Positions 8,782-17,273 of a stretch of 64,000 bases of DNA are shown here, piece after piece; position 1 is the stretch's first letter; each line of letters starts with the position of its first letter. Source of the DNA: Mobiluncus sp963511525 (GTDB taxonomy: Bacteria > Actinomycetota > Actinomycetes > Actinomycetales > Actinomycetaceae); the NCBI RefSeq assembly GCF_963511525.1, contig NZ_CAUPIY010000003.1:62001-126000 (forward strand), given 5' to 3'. The notes below the pieces were generated by a model. The model was not told where the DNA came from, did not search any database, and worked only from the letters and a program-made list of their open reading frames with translations. A program made the position numbers and the translations under genes.

Positions 8782-10347
8782 TTATAGCTCGGCCAAAGCC
8801 CGGGGAATCGCCTTGATAATGGCGGTGGCACGAGGGGTGGGCGCGGCTAAACGGCCCGCTTCGGCGTGCAGCCAGGCCGCGACAGCTGCCAATTGTCCCA
8901 AATCCAAAGTTTCTCCGGTTTTCTGGGCTCGGGCATTCGCGGCAGCAAACGCATAACCCAAAATTCCCGCCAGCACATCCCCCGAGCCCGCCGTCGCCAA
9001 GTCTCTGGTGCCGTGCGTCAGGGAATAAACCTGTCCCCCCGGGTTGGCAATGGTGGTGGTCGGTCCTTTCAAAAGGACGGTGGCCTGCGTGTCCGTGGCA
9101 AGCTGTAAAGCCCAGTCATAAGGGTTGGCCTCAATAGTTTCTCGGGTGGTTTCCAGACCGAGGTGGGCGGCCAGTGCCGCCGCCTCACCAGCATGGGGAG
9201 TCAGCAAGCAGTATGAGTCCGGTTGGATTTCCGTTCCGATAAGTTCCAGCGCGCCGGCGTCGAGAATCACCAATTCGCCGGGGTCGCGGCGGCGCCACGC
9301 GCTGAGCATTTGTTCGCGATGCCGCGGTGAGCCCGCCGCAAAACCGGGACCGATAATCCGAGCTTGGCACCGGCCTTCTCCCAGTACAACTTCCGGGCAG
9401 GCCTGCAACACTACCGACTGCACCGCGGGTTCGCCGAGGTAACGCACAAAAGACTCCCCCGCGTTCAAGGCAGCACTGGTCACCAAAACTCCGGCACCGG
9501 GATAACGCGAGGATCCCGCCATTACGCCCAAAACTCCGCGGGAATATTTGTGATCCGCGAACTCCGGCCGGGGCCACTGTTCGCGCACATCAGCGCGTTC
9601 AATCAGACCTGCGCCGGGCTGCATAGCCTGGAGGGGCAGGCCGATATCTTGAACCTGCAGGCGGCCTATCGTGAGCGCGCCGGGACCGACCAGCATTCCG
9701 GTTTTCGCCGCCCCCATCGTCACGGTCAGGTCGGCTGGCAGCAGCCCCTGATCCGAACCCAAATCAGCACCTTGGCACAAATCCAGGCCAGAGGGATGAT
9801 CGCATGCCACCACCAGGGGCAAAGTTTCCTCCGGCCACTGGATGAGCAACTCACTGATGCCCCTTACTAGGGATAGCGCGGGTTCCCGCAGGGGGGGACG
9901 GGCTCCGATACCGATAATGGCGTCAATGATGGCAACCGGTTTCCAAGACTTTATCGCGTTCAGAGCCTCCCCAACTGTCTCGGGCAGCACACTGGGCCAA
10001 AACTCCACCCCGGCTTGCCGTGCGGCCGCCGCACCGCGCTCGTGAATATGTTTCGAGGTTGGCAGGACCGCGACCGGATAGCCGCGCCGCCGCAGATACG
10101 CAGCCCCGTACAGGCCATCGCCACCGTTGTTGCCCGCTCCGACCAAGACCAGAACGCGCCGGCGTCCCCGGGGAACCGGCAGTGCCACAATGGCCGCATC
10201 AGCTCCGGACAAAGCTCGATGCGTGTGGTGAGCCAACGCGTAGGCGGCTCGCCGCATCAGCGCGTCCGGGCCTTGCTCTCGGTCAGCCTGCGCGACCAGA
10301 GGTTTTTCCATTTGTGCAATCAAATCTGGCGCATATCCCCAAATCAC
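8782..10347 (-). CDS. nnr: Bifunctional NAD(P)H-hydrate epimerase/dehydratase
   Basis: Repairs the damaged cofactors NADHX and NADPHX. The N-terminal YjeF-type epimerase domain shows VGAGNNGGDGLYGAAYLRRRG. The C-terminal ribokinase-fold dehydratase domain shows LLTPHAGEAAAL and the nucleotide-site motif DLATAGSGDVLAGILG near the end. At 521 residues it is a full-length fusion. The start is a GTG at 10347. It heads the minus-strand run nnr-alr-tsaE and is divergent from the gene at 10492, so promoters of both lie in the 144-bp gap. Confidence 0.93.
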   Translation of the reverse strand: MIWGYAPDLIAQMEKPLVAQADREQGPDALMRRAAYALAHHTHRALSGADAAIVALPVPRGRRRVLVLVGAGNNGGDGLYGAAYLRRRGYPVAVLPTSKHIHERGAAAARQAGVEFWPSVLPETVGEALNAIKSWKPVAIIDAIIGIGARPPLREPALSLVRGISELLIQWPEETLPLVVACDHPSGLDLCQGADLGSDQGLLPADLTVTMGAAKTGMLVGPGALTIGRLQVQDIGLPLQAMQPGAGLIERADVREQWPRPEFADHKYSRGVLGVMAGSSRYPGAGVLVTSAALNAGESFVRYLGEPAVQSVVLQACPEVVLGEGRCQARIIGPGFAAGSPRHREQMLSAWRRRDPGELVILDAGALELIGTEIQPDSYCLLTPHAGEAAALAAHLGLETTRETIEANPYDWALQLATDTQATVLLKGPTTTIANPGGQVYSLTHGTRDLATAGSGDVLAGILGYAFAAANARAQKTGETLDLGQLAAVAAWLHAEAGRLAAPTPRATAIIKAIPRALAEL

Positions 10348-10491
10348 GATTTCAGCCTAGACGAAAATCAGCACATAGTCAGAGACTTAGATGCGCTTGC
10401 GGTTTTCAACCGGCAGGAAAACTAGGTAATCTTAAAGTTAGGAAAGCCCGATGACTATACAGCGGGGTCACTGTGTACATGAAAGGTAACC

Positions 10492-11664
10492 ATGTCGAAA
10501 AAAGACAACCTTCAACTGTGGCTTCTTTCCACCCCAAAACGCCTCGTAGCAGGACTGTTCCTACTGGCTGGGGCGGGGATTGTCCTGGTGGCGGTGACGC
10601 TGTTCATAGTCGCGCCGCAAATCGCCGCTATGCCTGACCGGGACACCGACGAAACGGGTGGCTCTCAACCCACCGAAAAAATCACTTCCCCACTTCTGGT
10701 GGAAGTCACCGGCTCTAACTTCCGCACCAACTCCACTCTGAGAATGGCTCCCGCACGGTCCACCCCCTCAGAAATCCCCGATTCCACTTCGCCGCAGACA
10801 GACACCACCGAGGAGCCGTCAGAAGCTCCTGATTCTCGCTCGGAGACGCTCAATCTCGATGGGGTTGAAGACCTCACGTATCCCAAATCCTTCAGCAACG
10901 TTTCCGAATCGTCTGCGCGACCCACCCCAAGCCACACTCTGAAACGGACCTCGACACCCACCCGCTCTGCTGCGGCGAACCTTAAGAAAGAAACCATCGA
11001 GTCCGGCGACCCCGTCGAGTTCACCGGAATGCAGGCCTTCTTTAAGGATCTAAAAACCGGAAATTTTGGCGCTATGCAGCGCAGCTGCTGGCTGATCACC
11101 CCGGAAGTGTTCACCGACCGTTACACCACCCCGCCCGCCCAAAAGGCTCTGCTGCACGCCTTGTCACAGACCCCGAAAGTTACCGATGACGGCGTGACTT
11201 GGAAGGACTCCGACGTGGAGTTGCGAACCAGCTGGAGCGAGTTAGCTGACCGGTATTCCTGCCCGACAGTGATTTACGACGGAAAGATGGATTCGGTCAC
11301 CCCCGAGGACGTGTCTTACCTGCTGGCACGGATTATGGCTCGTTCCAGCTACCCATTCAATGGCGCCGACACGGAGGAAAACTATCCGACTCTGTGCGAG
11401 AAATGGAGTCCCCCGCCAGGCATCACGAAATACACCCCGGAGGCTTCCCGGAAACTGCGCTATGACGAGGAAGGGCACCTGGACGATGACACGTTTGAAG
11501 CGTTGCAGGATTTACGTTCCGAGTCCATTCACCTTTACGCGGTGAAAAACACCTACCCCATGTATATCCGAGCGGCACACTCGCAGTTGGAGGAGCCTTC
11601 CGCATACTTCTACCGCGATAAGGACGGCAGCCTGTGCTTGGGGTCGGTGGTCAAAAAGTCATGA
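10492..11664 (+). CDS. Membrane-anchored Ser/Thr/Pro-rich protein of unknown function
   Basis: I do not recognise this 390-residue protein. A short cytoplasmic tail is followed by one transmembrane helix (LVAGLFLLAGAGIVLVAVTL, about 18-37). Next comes a disordered Ser/Thr/Pro-rich segment to about residue 165 and a C-terminal domain of ~210 residues. That domain has four cysteines (SCWL, SCPT, TLCEK, SLCLG) that could form two disulfides outside the cell. AAGGTAACC precedes the ATG. Its stop overlaps the start of coaA (ATGA at 11661-11664), so the two are translationally coupled although no functional link is obvious. Confidence 0.75.
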   Translation: MSKKDNLQLWLLSTPKRLVAGLFLLAGAGIVLVAVTLFIVAPQIAAMPDRDTDETGGSQPTEKITSPLLVEVTGSNFRTNSTLRMAPARSTPSEIPDSTSPQTDTTEEPSEAPDSRSETLNLDGVEDLTYPKSFSNVSESSARPTPSHTLKRTSTPTRSAAANLKKETIESGDPVEFTGMQAFFKDLKTGNFGAMQRSCWLITPEVFTDRYTTPPAQKALLHALSQTPKVTDDGVTWKDSDVELRTSWSELADRYSCPTVIYDGKMDSVTPEDVSYLLARIMARSSYPFNGADTEENYPTLCEKWSPPPGITKYTPEASRKLRYDEEGHLDDDTFEALQDLRSESIHLYAVKNTYPMYIRAAHSQLEEPSAYFYRDKDGSLCLGSVVKKS

Positions 11665-12755
11665 GTGAAAATTATGGTGCTCCCACCACCGAGTTGATGG
11701 AAGATTTCCTGACGGATCCTCGCGGCACCCAAGAAAAACTGCGCGAGTATCAATACGGTTCGGCTATGCGCGAGATTATGGCCGCCCGCCCGCATCAGGC
11801 TTCCTCGGGTCTCGAGGAAACTGCCTCACCTTTTGTCATGTTCACTAGGGAACAGTGGTCGGCTCTGTCGGATCAGACCCCTCTGCCGCTGACCCAGGCT
11901 GACGTGGAGCGTTTGCGCGCTTTGGGCGACCCTATCGACTTGGCTGAGGTGGACGCGATCTACCGCCCTTTGACCGCCCTACTGCAGATTTATGCCGCCG
12001 GGACGACCAACATTCGTTCCCGGCGCGCTGATTTCTTAGGTGAATCCGCGATTCAGCACACTCCTTTCGTGATTGGGGTGGCCGGTTCGGTAGCGGTGGG
12101 AAAGTCCTCCGTGTCGCGGCTATTGCGCGAGTTGATGAGCCGCTGGCCGGGCACTCCTCGGGTCGATTTGGTCACCACGGACGGATTTTTGCACCCCAAT
12201 GCTGAGCTGGTGGCTCGCGGGATTATGAATCGCAAGGGTTTTCCTGAATCTTATGACCGTCGTGGGTTGCTGCGTTTTCTGGCGGCGGTAAAGTCCGGGG
12301 CTCCCGAGGTAGCCGCTCCTGTATATTCGCACGTCACCTACGATATTGTGCCCGGTAGGTCTCAGATGGTTTGCGCCCCGGATGTCCTCATCTTGGAGGG
12401 GTTGAACGTGCTAGCCCCGCCTCTGATTGCTGACGGCGGCAAAAATTCTCTGGCGGTGTCGGATTTCTTTGATTTCTCTATCTATCTGCACGCCCGCCCC
12501 GCAGACATCGAGCAGTGGTATCTGTCGCGTTTCCAGCAATTGCGCACGACCGCTTTCAAACAACCCGACTCTTTCTTCCGTGAGATTGCCGCCTGGAGCG
12601 ATGAACAGGCAGACTCTCATGCCCGCCAAATCTGGCGGGAAGTCAACCTGAAAAACCTCCAGGAAAACGTGGCCCCGACCCGTTCTCGTGCCACCCTCAT
12701 CCTGGAGAAAGACGCTGACCACCGCGTGCACCGCCTGCACCTGCGCAAAATTTAG
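11661..12755 (+). CDS. coaA: Type I pantothenate kinase
   Basis: Phosphorylates pantothenate in the first committed step of coenzyme A synthesis. The P-loop GVAGSVAVGKSSVSRLL begins near residue 138. The following VDLVTTDGFLHPNAEL and RKGFPESYDRRGLLRFL are CoaA hallmarks. I start at the ATG at 11661, which overlaps the previous stop as ATGA, giving 364 residues. That is slightly longer than the ~310-residue family, with the excess at the N-terminus. Confidence 0.93.
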   Translation: MSENYGAPTTELMEDFLTDPRGTQEKLREYQYGSAMREIMAARPHQASSGLEETASPFVMFTREQWSALSDQTPLPLTQADVERLRALGDPIDLAEVDAIYRPLTALLQIYAAGTTNIRSRRADFLGESAIQHTPFVIGVAGSVAVGKSSVSRLLRELMSRWPGTPRVDLVTTDGFLHPNAELVARGIMNRKGFPESYDRRGLLRFLAAVKSGAPEVAAPVYSHVTYDIVPGRSQMVCAPDVLILEGLNVLAPPLIADGGKNSLAVSDFFDFSIYLHARPADIEQWYLSRFQQLRTTAFKQPDSFFREIAAWSDEQADSHARQIWREVNLKNLQENVAPTRSRATLILEKDADHRVHRLHLRKI

Positions 12756-12794
12756 GGTCTGGCCCGCTTCACCAGCCTCACCAGGACGTTCCGT

Positions 12795-13538
12795 TCACTT
12801 CTGTGGTTCGCTATCGGTCGATTCTTCTGACGAATCGCGTCGACCCGACTGAAACCGCCGCTGCAGCCAAGCGACCAAACGATCCAGCAAGAGACTGAGG
12901 ATTACTCCCCCCACCATCCCTACCAGGGTCGCTAACAGTGGATGGATTGGCCCCAGGATGCTTCCGGAGGCGAAACCGATAGACATTCCGTAGGACACCC
13001 AACAGATTACGGCAGTCAGGTCGGTGCGCAAGAAACGACTGTAGGGAAAACCGGTCGCTCCGGCACACATATTGACCGCCACTCGCCCACCGGGAACAAA
13101 CCGAGCCGCAAAGATAAAGGATGTGCCGCGCTTGTGCAAAAGTTTCGCGGTTCGCTCGAAAGCCTGTTCGCCCTTGCCGTCCCGCCACGATTTGATGCGC
13201 TGCACGTGGATGCGTGTCCCCAGGAAGAAAGCGAAGGAATCACCGAGGGTCGCTCCGACGACGGCACAGAGAAAAATGCCCGGGAGTGGCACAACTTGGC
13301 CGGGAGCGGCGAAGTACCACGAAGTTAATCCGATGACGATTGACTCGGCAGGCACGGGCGGGAAAAAAGCGTCCGTAAAGCACATACCCGCTAAAACCAG
13401 CAGAGCCAAAGGGGAACCGGCAAAGCTGTGAATCCATTCCGTGATGGTTTGCGAAATCGGCACCCAACCGCCATCACCGCCTGCTGTGCGAAGCAGGGCC
13501 AGGGCGGGGGCTGCGTTTAGAAGTGCCGGAGTCAGCAT
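12795..13538 (-). CDS. DedA family membrane protein
   Basis: A 247-residue integral membrane protein of the DedA/SNARE-associated superfamily; several members act as undecaprenyl-phosphate or lipid flippases. Visible marks are FTDAFFPPVPAESIVIG near residue 55, GATLGDSFAFFLGTRI in the middle, and the FAARFVPGGRVAVNMCAG segment with its conserved Arg and Gly residues. A charged tail (RRDSSEESTDSEPQK) ends the protein. It follows glmS by 15 bp on the same strand, so it is probably in the glmM-glmS transcript, consistent with a cell-envelope role. Confidence 0.85.
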   Translation of the reverse strand: MLTPALLNAAPALALLRTAGGDGGWVPISQTITEWIHSFAGSPLALLVLAGMCFTDAFFPPVPAESIVIGLTSWYFAAPGQVVPLPGIFLCAVVGATLGDSFAFFLGTRIHVQRIKSWRDGKGEQAFERTAKLLHKRGTSFIFAARFVPGGRVAVNMCAGATGFPYSRFLRTDLTAVICWVSYGMSIGFASGSILGPIHPLLATLVGMVGGVILSLLLDRLVAWLQRRFQSGRRDSSEESTDSEPQK

Positions 13539-13553
13539 ATTGCCCGCGAGGCT

Positions 13554-15566
13554 CTATTCCACCGTAACCGACTTGGCCAGGTTACGCGGCTGATCCACGT
13601 CGTATCCCAGGTGTCCCGCCATCCGCAAAGCCAACAGCTGCAACGGAATCACGTCCACTAGGGGACGCATCAACGTGGGCGTGGGAGGCACCCGCCACAC
13701 CACGTCCGCAAACTCGTTCACGGAATCGTCCCCGTCTTCGGCCACCACCAAAGTCACGGCCCCACGCGCCCGGACTTCTTCGATATTAGACACGACTTTG
13801 CGGTGCAACTCGGGTCGGCGCGGGGTGGGAACGATAATGACAACCGGCTGCCCGGACTCCACTAGGGCAATAGGGCCGTGCTTCAGTTCCCCGGCTGCGA
13901 ATCCTTCGGCGTGCAGATAGGCGATTTCTTTCAGTTTCAGCGCCCCTTCCAGCGCCACCGGGAAACCGACGTGACGTCCCAGGAAAATCACTGATTTGAT
14001 GTCGTCAAGGTTAGCGCCTAAGTCAGCCGAGCCCGCGTACCGGTCCAAAACGGTTTGCATCCGCGCCGGCATCTGACCAAGTTTTTCCAGGTAATCCGCG
14101 ATTTCATCAGCGTATTTGTTGCCGCGGACCTGAGCTAGGTACAGACCTAACAGGTAGCACGCCGCTATCTGGGCGGTAAACGCCTTGGTGGAGGCCACCG
14201 CGATCTCCGGCCCGGCGTGGGTCAACAGCACCGCGTCAGCCTCGCGAGAAATCGTAGAGCCGGGAGTATTCACGATGGCCAGGACCCGCGCCCCTTGCTC
14301 GCGGGCGTGACGGATGGCCATAATCGTGTCCATGGTTTCCCCGGACTGCGAAATCGCCACCACCAGGGTGCGCCGACTCACCACCGGATCCCGGTAGCGA
14401 AACTCGTGCGCCAGTTCGACCTCACACGGAATCCGGCACCAGTGTTCGATAGCGTAGCGGGCCACCTGCCCGGCATAGGAGGCCGTACCGCAGGCCACAA
14501 TGATCACCGAGGTGATGGAACGAAACACTTCGGCTTCAATCCGCAGTTCGTCCAAGGTCAGCGCCTCGGCGGCGTCCAGCCGCCCCGCAATGGTGTCCCC
14601 CACCGCCCGGGGCTGTTCCCGGATTTCCTTTTCCATAAAGGTGTCGAAGCCTTCTTTGGTGACGCGGTCGGTCGCGAAATCGACTTCAAAAGCCCGTTTG
14701 CGCTGAGTGGGATCCTGGGCGATGACCTCCAGACCTTGCGTGTGCAGGATTTCGTTGCCCTGCTGGTCCAGGACCAGCACTCCGGCCGGGGTCACAACCA
14801 CTACTTCATCCTGACCAATTTCCAGCGCCTGTTTCGTGCGCGCCGCGAAAGCCAACACGTCAGAGCCGAGGAAGTTCATCCCTTGTGACAACCCCAGTAC
14901 CAGCGGAGACGACCGCCGCGCCGCCACGATGACTCCCGGTGCATCCGCGTGCTCCACCAACAGCGTAAACGAACCTTCCAAATCCCTGGTGACCTTTAGC
15001 ATCGCCCGCGCCAACCGGGTCGCCCCCGTCGCGCAGTTCAGGTTCGGATCCAGGCTGTGCAGAGGGGTAGTTCCCGGGATAATCGGCTGTTCACCAGTGT
15101 TTTCCCCGGCATTCCCGCTCGGTTCGGCCAGGTAGGCACGCTCCAGCAGATGAGCGACCACTTCGGTGTCGGTTTCGCTGACGCATTTGATGCCCAGAGC
15201 TTCCAGGTGGGCGCGGTAAGGTTCCGCGTTTTCGATAATGCCGTTGTGTATCAGCGCCAGTTTGCCGTCATAAGACAGGTGGGGATGGGCATTTTCACGA
15301 GTTACGCCCCCGTGGGTGGCCCAACGGGTGTGCCCAATCGCGGTGGTAGCGTTGGGTAAAGGGCGCTTTTCTAAGGTTTTGCGCAGTTCGGAGAGCTTTC
15401 CGACTTCCTTTTCGACCGTGATTTTGGGACTCGCGCTGGTCGCGTCGACCACCGCGATTCCGGCTGAATCATAGCCGCGGTATTCCAGGCGGGACAGCCC
15501 TTCCAGGACAGTTTCCTCAGCGAACTTGGAGCTCTCGTTTCCGACGGCACCGACAATTCCACACAC
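13554..15566 (-). CDS. glmS: Glutamine-fructose-6-phosphate aminotransferase (isomerizing)
   Basis: Makes glucosamine-6-phosphate from fructose-6-phosphate and glutamine. It begins with MCGIVGAVG, where Cys2 is the glutaminase nucleophile. RLEYRGYDSAGIA and GHTRWATHGGVT follow, then two SIS isomerase domains (SQSGETMDT, GRHVGFPVALEGALKLKE), and it ends in NLAKSVTVE. At 670 residues it exceeds the usual ~610-625. The excess is mostly a Gly/Asn/Pro-rich insertion around residues 148-180 (SGNAGENTGEQPIIPG). It lies 25 bp after glmM; no glmS ribozyme is visible. Confidence 0.96.
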   Translation of the reverse strand: MCGIVGAVGNESSKFAEETVLEGLSRLEYRGYDSAGIAVVDATSASPKITVEKEVGKLSELRKTLEKRPLPNATTAIGHTRWATHGGVTRENAHPHLSYDGKLALIHNGIIENAEPYRAHLEALGIKCVSETDTEVVAHLLERAYLAEPSGNAGENTGEQPIIPGTTPLHSLDPNLNCATGATRLARAMLKVTRDLEGSFTLLVEHADAPGVIVAARRSSPLVLGLSQGMNFLGSDVLAFAARTKQALEIGQDEVVVVTPAGVLVLDQQGNEILHTQGLEVIAQDPTQRKRAFEVDFATDRVTKEGFDTFMEKEIREQPRAVGDTIAGRLDAAEALTLDELRIEAEVFRSITSVIIVACGTASYAGQVARYAIEHWCRIPCEVELAHEFRYRDPVVSRRTLVVAISQSGETMDTIMAIRHAREQGARVLAIVNTPGSTISREADAVLLTHAGPEIAVASTKAFTAQIAACYLLGLYLAQVRGNKYADEIADYLEKLGQMPARMQTVLDRYAGSADLGANLDDIKSVIFLGRHVGFPVALEGALKLKEIAYLHAEGFAAGELKHGPIALVESGQPVVIIVPTPRRPELHRKVVSNIEEVRARGAVTLVVAEDGDDSVNEFADVVWRVPPTPTLMRPLVDVIPLQLLALRMAGHLGYDVDQPRNLAKSVTVE

Positions 15567-15591
15567 ATTTCCTCGCTTTCACGGCGCGGTT

Positions 15592-17046
15592 TTAAAGCGC
15601 TAATAGTTCCTGTACCCGTCCGGCGAGGGTTTGAGCCTCCGCATCGGCCTGTTCCTGAGTCGCGGCTTCTACCATGACCCGCGCCAGGGGTTCCGTACCG
15701 GAAGAACGCAACAGCACCCGACCCGTATCCCCCAGGCGCGCTTCGGCCTGCGCGACGTCCTCGGCCAAGCGCGGATCGTCCACGCGGGTTTTGTCCACTC
15801 CGGGAACATTAATCAGGGTTTGGGGCAGTTTTTGGATGGGCGACACGAGTTCGCTCAGAGCGGCCTGGTGGGAGGCCACAGTCGCCGCCACTTGCAGAGC
15901 GGTGAGGATGCCGTCACCGGTGGTGGCGTAGCGGGCATTGATAACGTGGCCGGACTGTTCCCCGCCCAAAATGTAGCCGTGGGCGCGCATTTCCTCCAAC
16001 ACGTAGCGGTCCCCTACCGCGGTGGTGGGGGTCTTGATTCCCGCCTGCTGCATCGCTAAACGCAGCCCGAGATTACTCATCACGGTCAGTACCAGGGTGT
16101 CCTCTGTCAGTATTCCCGCCCGGTGCATGTCCAAGGCCAGCATCCCCATGATTTGGTCGCCATCTACCAGGTTTCCGGCACCGTCCACCGCCAGGCAGCG
16201 ATCCGCGTCCCCGTCGAACGCCACCCCGAAGTCTGCCCCGGCGGCTACCACCATGGATTTCAGCTGCTTGGGGTGGGTCGAACCGCAGTTCAGGTTAATG
16301 TTGCGCCCATCGGGAGAGGCGTTAATCACGATGACGTCCGCGCCGGCTTCGCGCAGCGCCCGCGGACCGATTTCTGAAGCCGCCCCGTTGGCGCAGTCCA
16401 CCACGATTTTCAGCCCGTGCAAAGACACCGGAACGGTGTCTACCAGGTGATTAACATAGGCATCGTCGGCGGCTTTGCCGTTGGCGACCACATCGCCGAC
16501 CCCGGAGCCGAGCGGCCGTTCCCAGTCCTGGCCCAACATGGCTTGAACCCGGTCCTCCATCTCATCAGGCAGTTTGTAACCGCCACGGGCAAAAAACTTG
16601 ATGCCGTTGTCTTGCATCGGGTTGTGCGACGCGCTTATGACCACACCCAACTCGATGTCTTGGGATTCCGTGAGATAGGCCACACCCGGAGTCGGGATGA
16701 CGCCGACGCGAGTGACGTCCATGCCGGCACTGGACAGCCCCGCCGCCAGGGCGTGATCCAGGAACTGCCCGGAAACGCGCGTATCGCGGCCAATAATGGC
16801 TCGCGGCTTGGCCGGTTCTTCCGGTATCAGCCGGGGACGCTTAATGCCGGTGCGCGATTCCGTCATAGCCGACTCGCGTTGCTCTTTCAACAGGTCTTTC
16901 ACGATGGGCATCTGGCCGGTGGCCATAATTTTTTCTTCTACCACCAGGCGTGCCGCAGCCACCCCCAAGTTCAAAGCCAGTTCCGCGGTAATGTCTTCGT
17001 TGGCAAGTCCGCGAACCCCGTCAGTACCGAAAAGTCTTTGCGACAT
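15592..17046 (-). CDS. glmM: Phosphoglucosamine mutase
   Basis: Converts glucosamine-6-phosphate to glucosamine-1-phosphate, the next step after GlmS. It starts MSQRLFGTDGVRG. The phosphoserine loop is VVISASHNPMQDNGIKFF, the metal loop DGDADRCLAVD, and the phosphate-binding loop RSSGTEPLARVMVEA. An insertion of ~35 residues (KDLLKEQRESAMTESRTG and around it) between residues 40 and 80 makes it 484 rather than ~445. It leads the glmM-glmS-dedA run and is divergent from the dipeptidase gene. Confidence 0.95.
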   Translation of the reverse strand: MSQRLFGTDGVRGLANEDITAELALNLGVAAARLVVEEKIMATGQMPIVKDLLKEQRESAMTESRTGIKRPRLIPEEPAKPRAIIGRDTRVSGQFLDHALAAGLSSAGMDVTRVGVIPTPGVAYLTESQDIELGVVISASHNPMQDNGIKFFARGGYKLPDEMEDRVQAMLGQDWERPLGSGVGDVVANGKAADDAYVNHLVDTVPVSLHGLKIVVDCANGAASEIGPRALREAGADVIVINASPDGRNINLNCGSTHPKQLKSMVVAAGADFGVAFDGDADRCLAVDGAGNLVDGDQIMGMLALDMHRAGILTEDTLVLTVMSNLGLRLAMQQAGIKTPTTAVGDRYVLEEMRAHGYILGGEQSGHVINARYATTGDGILTALQVAATVASHQAALSELVSPIQKLPQTLINVPGVDKTRVDDPRLAEDVAQAEARLGDTGRVLLRSSGTEPLARVMVEAATQEQADAEAQTLAGRVQELLAL

Positions 17047-17273
17047 AGTTTCCGCCTTTCTCGTTTCCTAACCTCACCATTATCCCACGCCCGCGCGCAA
17101 CCGCCACATCCCCGACCCGCGGTGGGACTCCGGCTCAGGATGATTGGGTCACTGAAAGTGTAAAAAACCGAAAAAACTGCGCAACCCCGGGTACAATAGC
17201 GGATGCAATCATAAATTGCAATTACACGCTAATATGTATGAACTCGCATTCACTTATTCAAAGGAGAATAAAT

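Noticed and set aside
15567..15591. glmS ribozyme between glmM and glmS
   Set aside because: The gap is only 25 bases, far too short.
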